From Aquicella siphonis (lineage in GTDB: Bacteria > Pseudomonadota > Gammaproteobacteria > DSM-16500): a stretch of 64,000 bases of DNA. Below are positions 56,619 to 64,000 of this stretch, piece after piece. Made by a program: the position numbers and the translations under genes. Each line of letters opens with the position of its first letter. Position 1 is the stretch's first letter. The DNA is taken from the NCBI RefSeq assembly GCF_902459485.1, contig NZ_LR699119.1, positions 2,232,001 through 2,296,000 of the forward strand. The letters are read 5' to 3'. The notes beneath the pieces are model-generated. The model was not told where the DNA came from and did no database searches. It saw nothing but the letters and a program-made list of their open reading frames with translations.

Positions 56619-57550
56619 GAGGCAGGACTCTTGTTTTCTTTCAAAAGCGGAAACCCTAATGCTTCCCGCGCCAGGTAGTAGCTTTCCGCCACTGCTTTAG
56701 CCAGACGGCGTATTTTTAAAATATGGTGCTGACGCTCGGTCACAGAAATCGCGCCGCGCGCGTCAAGCAAATTAAACGTATGCGAAGCCTTTAACACCAT
56801 TTCGTATGCTGGCAGCGGCAACCCTGCCTCAATCAAGCGCAGGCTTTCGTTTTCATAGAAATGAAAATGTTTGAACAAGGCATCAACATCGGCAAATTCA
56901 AAGTTATATTTTGAGAATTCCACTTCGGACTGCAGGCATACATCGCCATAAGTCACGATACCTTGCGGCCCGCTGCTCCAGATCAAGTCATAGATATTAT
57001 CAATACCCTGCAATGCCATCGCCAGCCGTTCCAGTCCATATGTAATTTCCCCGGTCACCGGTTTGCACTCCAGGCCGCCAACCTGCTGAAAATAAGTGAA
57101 CTGGGTCACTTCCATGCCATTCAGCCACACTTCCCAGCCCAAACCCCAGGCTCCCAGCGTGGGAGATTCCCAGTTATCTTCCACAAAGCGTATATCATCA
57201 ACCAGTGTATCCACGCCCAGCATGCGCAATGAGTCCAGGTACAAATCCTGTATATCCGCAGGTGAAGGTTTCAAAATAACCTGAAATTGGTGATGGCGCT
57301 GGACGCGGTTCGGGTTTTCGCCATATCGCCCGTCAGTAGGCCGGCGACTGGGTTGAACATAAGCGGCACGCCAGGGTTCGGGGCCAATTGCGCCCAAAAA
57401 ACTCGCTGTGTGAAAAGTGCCCGCTCCCACTTCCATATCCACCGGCTGCATGATCACACAACCCTGTCCGCCCCAATACGCTTGTAACGCGGCAATCAAG
57501 CCCTGAAACGTTTTGACATCAAATGTATGATTTTTTTGAGATTGATCCAT
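56615..57550 (-). CDS. glyQ: Glycyl-tRNA synthetase alpha subunit
   Basis: Protein of 311 residues, near the usual 300. [19 protein letters not shown] and [21 protein letters not shown] carry the active-site regions of GlyQ. It forms glycyl-AMP. It is the first gene of glyQS, divergent from prlC. Confidence 0.97.
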   Translation of the reverse strand: MDQSQKNHTFDVKTFQGLIAALQAYWGGQGCVIMQPVDMEVGAGTFHTASFLGAIGPEPWRAAYVQPSRRPTDGRYGENPNRVQRHHQFQVILKPSPADIQDLYLDSLRMLGVDTLVDDIRFVEDNWESPTLGAWGLGWEVWLNGMEVTQFTYFQQVGGLECKPVTGEITYGLERLAMALQGIDNIYDLIWSSGPQGIVTYGDVCLQSEVEFSKYNFEFADVDALFKHFHFYENESLRLIEAGLPLPAYEMVLKASHTFNLLDARGAISVTERQHHILKIRRLAKAVAESYYLAREALGFPLLKENKSPAS

Positions 57551-57754
57551 GTACTTACCGCCCTCTTGAATAGCGGCTGATTATAGCACTCTTGTTCGAT
57601 ATTTGGAGATGGTATTCTATATATAGGGATATAGGGACATTTGGAGCAACGGGACAGGCAGGCGGCAAGGTGTTATCCAGGTCGTTAGCCTTGCCACAGA
57701 GCGACCTTTTTGATTTCTGATCACGAAAATTCACGAACAAGAGAATATCTAGCA

Positions 57755-59797
57755 ATGATCGAATCCATTAAACAAGATATGCTGCCGCGATTTTCAGAAA
57801 TCCGGCCTGAAAATATAATCACGCTGGTTCAGCAGGCCATAGATTCAAACAGACGGCAACTGACAGGATTACTCACTCAGCCAGGCCCTTTTCATTGGGA
57901 AACCCTGATGCAGCCAATGGAAGAAATGAGCGATGAGTTAAATCGAATCTGGTCCGCGATTTCACATCTGCACGCAGTCATGGAATCCGAGGATTTGCGC
58001 AAGGCGTATAATGAAGCACAGCCTCTGATTACCGCCTATCACACGGAATTATCACAAAATGAAGCGCTCTATCGCGCTATCGCTTCCATTAAAACCGGCC
58101 CGGAATTTGACAATCTGAATCCCGCCCAGCGGAAAATCATTGAAAATGATATCCGTGACTTCAAATTGGCCGGCATTCATTTGCCTGCAGATAAAAAATC
58201 CCGCGTCGCCGAATTACATCAGCAGCTTAGCCGGCTGACAACGCGGTTTTCGGAAAACTTGTTAGATGCGACACATGGCTGGATCCTGCCCGTCACAGAC
58301 ACTGATTTGCTCGCAGGACTGCCGGAGCAAGCCTTACAGCTGGCCGCTGATAATGCAAAACAGCGCGGATTATCGGGCTACGTTTTCACTCTGGATTATC
58401 CCTCTTATTCCACCGCGTTAAAATTTCTGCACAATCGCGACCTGCGGAAAACGTTATACGAAGCTTATGTCACGCGGGCATCAGACCGGGGCCCGGATGC
58501 GGGAAAATGGGACAATAGCGCGGTCATGGATGAAATTCTGAAAATCCGCCATGAAATGGCACAGCTTGTGGGATTTAATAATTTCGCCGAATATTCCCTC
58601 GCCACAAAAATGGCCAAAACTCCCGATGAAGTTCTCAGCTTCTTGCACGATCTCCTTAACCGCAGCAAACCCATTGCCCAGTCAGAATACCAGACTGTTC
58701 TGGCGCTTGCGCAAAAAGATGGCTTGTCCACACTGGAAACCTGGGACATGGCATATTATTCGGAAAAACTGCGGAAGTCGACATTTGACTATTCCCAGGA
58801 AGACTTACGTGTTTATTTTCCCATAGACACAGTGATGCACGGCATGTTCATACTGGTCAACAAACTTTATGGCATCACCATTAAAAAGGAAAACAACATC
58901 GATGTATGGCATCCACAAGCGCAATTTTTTTCAATTTACGATGACAAACAGACACTGCGCGGCGGATTCTACATCGACCTTTATGCGCGGCCGCATAAAC
59001 GTGACGGCGCCTGGATGGATGAATGCCGGGTCAGACGTTTGAACGGCAAAGGCATTCAATATCCTGTGGCCTATCTGACCTGTAATTTCATGCCGCCCCT
59101 GGACAGCCAGCCTGCACTGCTCACGCATGATGATGTCCTGACATTGTTTCATGAATTCGGGCATTGCCTGCACCACATGCTAACCAAAGTCGATTATCCT
59201 TCCGTTTCCGGCATTAACGGCGTGCCTTGGGATGCCGTAGAATTCCCCAGTCAATTCATGGAAAATTATTGCTGGGAAAAAGAATCCCTGAACCTGATTT
59301 CGTCCCATTATCAGACTGGCGCACCCTTGCCAGACGAATTGTATCAAAAGATGATCGCGGCAAAACATTTTCAGACCGGGTTACAGATGGTCCGGCAAAT
59401 TGAATTCTCATTGTTTGATTTCCGCATTCATCTTGAATACGACCCGGCCAAAGCCAATTTCATTCAAACCACCCTGAATGATGTGAGAAACAAGGCCGCC
59501 GTTGTCCGGGCTCCGGAATTCAACCGCTTTCAGCACAGTTTCGCGCATATTTTCGCCGGCGGTTACGCGGCAGGATATTACAGTTATAAATGGGCAGAAG
59601 TCCTTTCGTCCGACGCCTACGCACTGTTCGAAGAAAAAGGCATTTTTGACCGTGAGACCGGCCGCTCGTTTATGGAAAACATCCTTGAAATTGGCGGAGT
59701 GCGCGATCCGCTGGACTCCTTTATCGCATTTCGCGGACGCAAACCCCATATCGACGCCTTGTTAAGACAGAGCGGCATGACCGAGACACGATTTTAG
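57755..59797 (+). CDS. prlC: Oligopeptidase A (M3 zinc metallopeptidase)
   Basis: About 680 residues from the ATG at 57755. The zinc motif HEFGH lies at residues 466-470 in TLFHEFGHCLHHML, and ENYCWEKESL gives the third ligand region. MPPLDSQPALLTHDDV is typical of M3A oligopeptidase A. It degrades short peptides, including cleaved signal peptides, in the cytoplasm. The 204-base gap before it holds no gene and shows AT-rich stretches fitting promoters of glyQ and prlC. Confidence 0.95.
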   Translation: MIESIKQDMLPRFSEIRPENIITLVQQAIDSNRRQLTGLLTQPGPFHWETLMQPMEEMSDELNRIWSAISHLHAVMESEDLRKAYNEAQPLITAYHTELSQNEALYRAIASIKTGPEFDNLNPAQRKIIENDIRDFKLAGIHLPADKKSRVAELHQQLSRLTTRFSENLLDATHGWILPVTDTDLLAGLPEQALQLAADNAKQRGLSGYVFTLDYPSYSTALKFLHNRDLRKTLYEAYVTRASDRGPDAGKWDNSAVMDEILKIRHEMAQLVGFNNFAEYSLATKMAKTPDEVLSFLHDLLNRSKPIAQSEYQTVLALAQKDGLSTLETWDMAYYSEKLRKSTFDYSQEDLRVYFPIDTVMHGMFILVNKLYGITIKKENNIDVWHPQAQFFSIYDDKQTLRGGFYIDLYARPHKRDGAWMDECRVRRLNGKGIQYPVAYLTCNFMPPLDSQPALLTHDDVLTLFHEFGHCLHHMLTKVDYPSVSGINGVPWDAVEFPSQFMENYCWEKESLNLISSHYQTGAPLPDELYQKMIAAKHFQTGLQMVRQIEFSLFDFRIHLEYDPAKANFIQTTLNDVRNKAAVVRAPEFNRFQHSFAHIFAGGYAAGYYSYKWAEVLSSDAYALFEEKGIFDRETGRSFMENILEIGGVRDPLDSFIAFRGRKPHIDALLRQSGMTETRF

Positions 59798-59836
59798 AAC
59801 GGATATCAATACCCTGGCTTGCGCCGGCTCCGTGCA

Positions 59837-60835
59837 TTACCTTCTCCCGAATTCGGGATTCAACCTGAATTCGCCGGAAGATTCCGGGTTTTCCTGCACA
59901 CGCTGCGGCTCGAACAAACGATACTTACACGCGAGCTTCACCGCTTCGGTTTTTTTATATTCTGCGTTCTCAAGCCCGCTCAAACTGGAATCCAGAAATA
60001 ATCCGGCTGAACGACGGATTTTTTCTGCCTTTTGCCTGACAGACAAGTCTGCTCCCAGGATTTGCTGCAAAGCTGTCTTGAATAATTGGGAAAGGCTGGA
60101 AGAGTAAAATGACCAGTAATGATCTAAAAAACAGCTTGCCGAAATTTCCATTAATTTATCCTGGTATTGAGCGACCACATTCAAGGGCATGGATGCCGGG
60201 CGAATCAGAAAACAGCAAATCAGGCTGATGACTTCTTTTGGTAATCGGCCCAGATCAGAGTCCGGCTGGTTCGCACCCTGCACCAGTGCGACAGTTTGTT
60301 GCTGCGCTAGCAACTGGTGATATACCGCCTTCGCCTGATTGAGCCGCGCGTGCATTTTGTTATTCATAGGATGACTTAATTCGGGGTGACGCAATTCGAT
60401 ATCTAACCCCGCCGGACATTGTCCGCTTTCCAGCGCGTCCGCCAACTGTGGAATCCAGTATTTTAAAAATGCCTCCTTGGCATAGCGGTCACGCGCTTTA
60501 CGACTTGAGAAATCAAAATAAATGATTAATTTAAAATCCGCGGGACATTTACCCGACTTAAGCGCATCCGCTATATATTTAAAATCCTGATTGGCATAAT
60601 TGGAGATGTATAATTTTATAGTGGTTCTGTCAGGCAGGCGGCCGCATTCTATCAGTTTTGCGATCTGGCGCATGGCGGAATAATAAATTTTAAGATTGTT
60701 ATCTACCCAGTCGTTTTCATGGTCAAACTCTTCCCTGTCAGATGGAAACAATTCGATAACCATCCCTTCCTGAGCCGCCCCGTCATAAACTGCTTGCTCA
60801 AATTCAAGAAACGCCTGATATCCGCGTACAATCAT
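59837..60835 (-). CDS. Leucine-rich-type repeat protein, candidate secreted effector
   Basis: Protein of 332 residues with GAGGAGCAGGC before the ATG. No signal peptide or membrane helix. Three copies of a degenerate repeat are seen in the first half: IAKLIECGRLPDRTTIKLYI, IADALKSGKCPADFKLIIYF and LADALESGQCPAGLDIELRH. The pattern ADALKSGKCP..L.I.L is that of ribonuclease-inhibitor-like LRR repeats which I know from large repeat proteins of Legionellales. After a Gln-rich linker follows LGRLPKEVISLICCFL, which resembles an F-box start (LPxExxxxI). The rest is alpha-helical with no family recognised. Such a mix suggests a protein acting in a host cell, delivered by a type IV secretion system; that is inference. 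Confidence 0.65.
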   Translation of the reverse strand: MIVRGYQAFLEFEQAVYDGAAQEGMVIELFPSDREEFDHENDWVDNNLKIYYSAMRQIAKLIECGRLPDRTTIKLYISNYANQDFKYIADALKSGKCPADFKLIIYFDFSSRKARDRYAKEAFLKYWIPQLADALESGQCPAGLDIELRHPELSHPMNNKMHARLNQAKAVYHQLLAQQQTVALVQGANQPDSDLGRLPKEVISLICCFLIRPASMPLNVVAQYQDKLMEISASCFLDHYWSFYSSSLSQLFKTALQQILGADLSVRQKAEKIRRSAGLFLDSSLSGLENAEYKKTEAVKLACKYRLFEPQRVQENPESSGEFRLNPEFGRR

Positions 60836-61001
60836 GCCTGCTCCTCGCTGCTTTTATTTATGGCCGGATTATATCCGCATATGTAATGATGGTCAATTAT
60901 TGTTCACTCTCGCCGTCTGACGCCTCTCTCCATACTTGCCCCTGGTCTTTCTGAACGACATAATAACACCCCTTATTCATCATCATTGCGAAGGAAACAA
61001 T

Positions 61002-62429
61002 ATGGATGCTGCTCAGTCCCGTCATCCGAAGGTGCTGCCATTTCTATTTTTGACCGAAATGTGGGAACGCTTCGGGTTTTATGTGGCGCAAGGTTTGCTT
61101 GTCTTGTACATGACCCGTTTTTACGGTTTTTCAGATGATCTGAGCTATACCATTTCGGGTATTTTTGCAGGGCTGGTTTATATTTCACCCTTCATAGGCG
61201 GCTTCCTCGCAGACCGGATGCTGGGTTATCAAACTGCGATACTCTGGGGTGGTCTTTTTCTTGTTTTCGGGTATGCCTTGCTGGCGCTTTCTTCTCACGC
61301 AGCCCTGTTCTATCCGGCTCTTGCGACTATCATTATTGGAAACGGGCTTTTGAAACCCAACATCTCCAGCCTGCTTGGAACACAATATGCCACGGATGAT
61401 CCGCGCCGTGACTCCGGATTCACCATCTTTTATATTGGCATCAATATAGGCGCGGCACTCTCCGGACTCTCGGGCTATGTAAAAAATGCGTTCGGCTGGC
61501 AAATCACATTCGCCCTGGCAAGCCTGGGCATGGTCATCGGCCTGATAACATTTCTTAATGGCATACGATTCATCAAAAACACCCAAACCTTAAAACCCGT
61601 CAGTTTCAGGCTGAAACTTCAACTGTTATTCTATTGCCTGCTCGCGATAGCCGGGGTAAGTCTGTTATTCAAGATTAATGTGCTTGCCAACTGGCTGCTG
61701 CCAGCAACCGGAATCATTCTGCTGGTTTTTCTCATTGTTCTCACCCTCCAGCAAAACGCGGAATACCGCAAGCGCATGATTGTGTTAAACACACTTATCA
61801 TTTCATCCATCGTTTTCTGGATGCTGTTCCTGCAATTATTCAATTCCGCAAATCTTTACATAGACCGGCTTGTTGATAAAAACCTGTTTGGCTTGCAACT
61901 CACTACCACCGTATTTTATGCGTCTGAAAGTGTATTCATCATCCTGCTGGGTCCATTTTTCGCCTGGTCGTGGCAAACGCTGGCCCATAATAATAAAAAT
62001 CCCTCGCCCATTACCAAATTCGTGTTGGGTATTTTTTGCGCCGGCCTTGGGTTTCTGGTGATGGGGATAAGCACCCATTTTTCAGATGCGGCCGGCTTGA
62101 TCAATCCGCTCTGGATTTTTTTCGCTTACCTATTAATTACTATTGGTGAACTACTGCTGTCACCCATCGGCTTGTCAGCAGTTACGCTGCTTGCACCGCC
62201 CAACCTGATCGGCATGATGATGGGCATCTGGTTTGTTGCAACCGGATTTGGCGGTATATTTGCCGGATGGATTGCAAAATTGTCCAGTATTCCGGATGCC
62301 GCCGCCTCCACCGCCCAGAAACTGGCCATCTACCAGGCTGCGTTTTACGATTACGCTTATCTTGCATTCTTCATTGCAATCGCCCTTTTCTTCGTACAGA
62401 TAGGCATGAAGAAAATCATGCGGACATGA
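61002..62429 (+). CDS. POT-family proton-coupled oligopeptide transporter
   Basis: About 475 residues from the ATG at 61002 (GAAGGAAAC upstream). Twelve or more helices. The family signature E-x-x-E-R-F is present as LTEMWERFGFYVAQGLLVLYM, and GGFLADRMLGYQTAILWGG, FTIFYIGINIGAALSGLSGYV and GELLLSPIGLSAVT are typical of PTR2/POT carriers. It imports di- and tripeptides with protons. The first Glu of the usual ExxER motif is present. It lies upstream of efp but probably has its own transcript. Confidence 0.93.
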   Translation: MDAAQSRHPKVLPFLFLTEMWERFGFYVAQGLLVLYMTRFYGFSDDLSYTISGIFAGLVYISPFIGGFLADRMLGYQTAILWGGLFLVFGYALLALSSHAALFYPALATIIIGNGLLKPNISSLLGTQYATDDPRRDSGFTIFYIGINIGAALSGLSGYVKNAFGWQITFALASLGMVIGLITFLNGIRFIKNTQTLKPVSFRLKLQLLFYCLLAIAGVSLLFKINVLANWLLPATGIILLVFLIVLTLQQNAEYRKRMIVLNTLIISSIVFWMLFLQLFNSANLYIDRLVDKNLFGLQLTTTVFYASESVFIILLGPFFAWSWQTLAHNNKNPSPITKFVLGIFCAGLGFLVMGISTHFSDAAGLINPLWIFFAYLLITIGELLLSPIGLSAVTLLAPPNLIGMMMGIWFVATGFGGIFAGWIAKLSSIPDAAASTAQKLAIYQAAFYDYAYLAFFIAIALFFVQIGMKKIMRT

Positions 62430-62485
62430 TTTGCCCTGCGGATAACGCGAGGTTATGATATGCCCAATATTTTAGGAGTGAATTT

Positions 62486-63055
62486 ATGAGCTCATACGGC
62501 TTGAACGAAATAAGAAGCGGAATGAAACTTCTCATCGACGGAGATCCCTGCGTCGTTGTGGATAACGAGTTTGTCAAGCCAGGCAAAGGCCAGGCTTTTA
62601 ACCGTTTAAGATACCGCAACCTCAAAACCGGCCGTGTGATTGAGCGGACTTACAAATCCGGAGACAGCATTCCTTCTGCCGATGTCGTTGAAGTCGACGC
62701 CCAGTTTTTATATGGCGACGGAACAGAATGGCACTTCATGGCGACTGAAACATTCGAACAGTATGCGGTTCATGAAACCGAAGTTTCTGAAGCCAAGATA
62801 TGGCTCAAGGAGCAGGCTGAATGTAAGATCACCCTGTGGAATGGCACACCGATTCTCGTTATCCCGCCCACATTCGTCAGCCTGAAAGTGGTGGAAACAG
62901 ACCCCGGGTTGAAAGGCGACACCGCAGGAAGCGGCGGCAAACCTGCAAAGCTGGAGTCTGGCGCCGTGGTGCGCGTGCCCTTGTTTGTACAGGAAGGCGA
63001 AATTATCAAGGTAGACACCCGAACCGGTGAATATGTCTCCCGTGTCAAGGAATAG
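62486..63055 (+). CDS. efp: Translation elongation factor P
   Basis: Protein of 189 residues. The tip lysine that is modified is K34, in [10 protein letters not shown], exactly at the E. coli position; [19 protein letters not shown] and [16 protein letters not shown] are EF-P signatures. It rescues ribosomes stalled at proline runs. The Pro-rich linker of CtaC (6850-7070) has only spaced prolines, so it is not a clear client. The epmA gene for its modification begins 12 bases downstream. A TTTAGGAG site precedes the ATG. Confidence 0.97.
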   Translation: MSSYGLNEIRSGMKLLIDGDPCVVVDNEFVKPGKGQAFNRLRYRNLKTGRVIERTYKSGDSIPSADVVEVDAQFLYGDGTEWHFMATETFEQYAVHETEVSEAKIWLKEQAECKITLWNGTPILVIPPTFVSLKVVETDPGLKGDTAGSGGKPAKLESGAVVRVPLFVQEGEIIKVDTRTGEYVSRVKE

Positions 63056-63067
63056 CGGTTCCTGATT

Positions 63068-64000
63068 ATGTCCGCAAGTATTAACACGCTGCATTCCACC
63101 GCAAACTGGGAACCCTCCTCCTCGCTCGCAACCTTGAGGCAGCGTGCACATATCCTGAAAATCATTCGGGATTTTTTTTTCGCGCGCGGGGTCATGGAAG
63201 TGGAAACTCCCTTGTTGTGCCGCGCTTCCGTAACCGATCCTTTCATTCAAAGCATTCCGGCATTATTTCAATCCCGCGCGGGAGCAAAGGAAGAATATTA
63301 TTATCTGCAAACATCCCCGGAATATGCCATGAAACGACTGCTTGCCGCGGGAAGCGGAGCAATTTTCCAACTGACCAAGGCATTCAGGCAAGGTGAAACC
63401 GGCCGCTTTCATAATCCCGAATTCAGCATGCTGGAGTGGTATAGACCCGGATTTGATCATCATGACCTGATGAATGAAATGGATGAATTACTCCAGATTA
63501 CCCTGGGAAAATCTTCTGCTGAGCGCTGCTCTTATCGCGATGTCTTTCTGCAGCATCTGAACCTCGATCCTCATCATGCCTCGCTCCAGGACCTTGAACA
63601 ATGCGCGGTAAAAAACAGCCTGCAAATCGCCGGTGAAATTGATGACAAAGACACCTGGCTGCAACTGCTGATGTCCGAATACATTGAAAAGCGTGTAGGC
63701 CAGGACCGGCCATGTTTTATTTATGACTTCCCCGCCTCGCAAGCCGCTCTGGCACGGATAAAACCCGGCGATCCTCCGACAGCCTCACGTTTTGAAGTTT
63801 ATTACCAGGGTATTGAACTGGCCAACGGATTTCATGAATTACAAGACGCGTCAGAACAACGGCACCGCTTCAAAAAAAACCTCCAGGAACGCGCACGGCT
63901 AGGCTTGCCCGAAATGGAAATTGATGAATTATTTCTGACCGCGCTTGAGCACGGCTTGCCAGACTGCGCGGGCGTAGCGCTGGGAATCGACCGTCTCATC
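63068..64000 (+). CDS. epmA: EF-P--(R)-beta-lysine ligase EpmA, cut by the right edge
   Basis: 311 codons from the ATG at 63068 are open to the window end; family members have about 325 residues, so only the last few are missing. It is a short lysyl-tRNA-synthetase-like protein without the tRNA-binding domain: FARGVMEVETPLL (motif 1), FRQGETGRFHNPEFSMLEWYR (shown partly; motif 2) and GVALGIDRLI (motif 3). It puts beta-lysine on K34 of EF-P. The beta-lysine maker EpmB is not in the window. Confidence 0.96.
   Translation, partial: MSASINTLHSTANWEPSSSLATLRQRAHILKIIRDFFFARGVMEVETPLLCRASVTDPFIQSIPALFQSRAGAKEEYYYLQTSPEYAMKRLLAAGSGAIFQLTKAFRQGETGRFHNPEFSMLEWYRPGFDHHDLMNEMDELLQITLGKSSAERCSYRDVFLQHLNLDPHHASLQDLEQCAVKNSLQIAGEIDDKDTWLQLLMSEYIEKRVGQDRPCFIYDFPASQAALARIKPGDPPTASRFEVYYQGIELANGFHELQDASEQRHRFKKNLQERARLGLPEMEIDELFLTALEHGLPDCAGVALGIDRLI

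Overview
The window looks like a chromosomal stretch of a gammaproteobacterium of the Legionella/Coxiella type (order Legionellales). This is inferred from several gene forms taken together: a cytochrome c oxidase subunit II fused to two cytochrome c domains, a complete bioBFHCD cluster, efp next to epmA, a protein with leucine-rich-type repeats of the kind seen in host-associated Legionellales, and a DUF3757-like secreted protein. No rRNA or taxonomic marker is present to fix the genus. Most of the window has balanced base composition; the first ~2.2 kb is clearly more AT-rich (16 G/C in the 60 bases 1021-1080).

Layout. (1) 1-2253: AT-rich accessory DNA with a cut membrane-protein gene and a tightly coupled three-gene cassette (TIGR04255-family protein, one-helix membrane protein, unknown soluble protein), ending at the 3' end of a tRNA-Glu gene, a classic island boundary. 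(2) 2339-8270: sulfurtransferase, then the aa3-type oxidase operon ctaC-ctaD-ctaG-ctaE. (3) 8367-16803: SppA-like peptidase, a GIN-type lipoprotein, a TPR-methyltransferase, a membrane/secreted beta-repeat pair and two FUSC-type transporters. (4) 16994-19550: bc1 complex petABC. (5) 19833-26534: biotin synthesis, bioA divergent from bioBFHCD across a BirA-type operator, with birA nearby. (6) 26518-27832: tatABC and a small twin-helix protein. (7) 27938-31395: oxidase maturation genes surf1-ctaA-ctaB-sco. (8) 31427-34643: psd, ppa, HIT protein, folE.

(9) 34702-44409, all on the minus strand: sulfatase-like membrane enzyme, tkt, gap, purine nucleoside phosphorylase, deoC, MFS transporter, deoB. 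Together these could import nucleosides and feed their pentose into glycolysis. (10) 44584-49753: metK-ahcY, a secreted protein, a cobalamin riboswitch and a BtuB-like receptor. (11) 49924-54468: a Clp/HSP100-like protein whose ATPase motifs are degraded in both modules, cytochrome b561, a pilin-like protein, an esterase and an outer-membrane barrel. (12) 54534-59797: glyQS and prlC. (13) 59837-64000: a candidate secreted effector with leucine-rich-type repeats, a POT peptide transporter, efp and the start of epmA (cut by the right edge).

The respiratory parts fit together: bc1 complex, cytochrome-c-tethered oxidase, heme A synthesis (ctaB, ctaA) and copper delivery (ctaG, sco, surf1) are all here in separate operons. 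The least explained parts are the cassette beside tRNA-Glu, the degenerate Clp protein and the repeat protein at 59837-60835. Start codons were moved from the longest open frame wherever a ribosome binding site, a gene overlap or family length argued for it.
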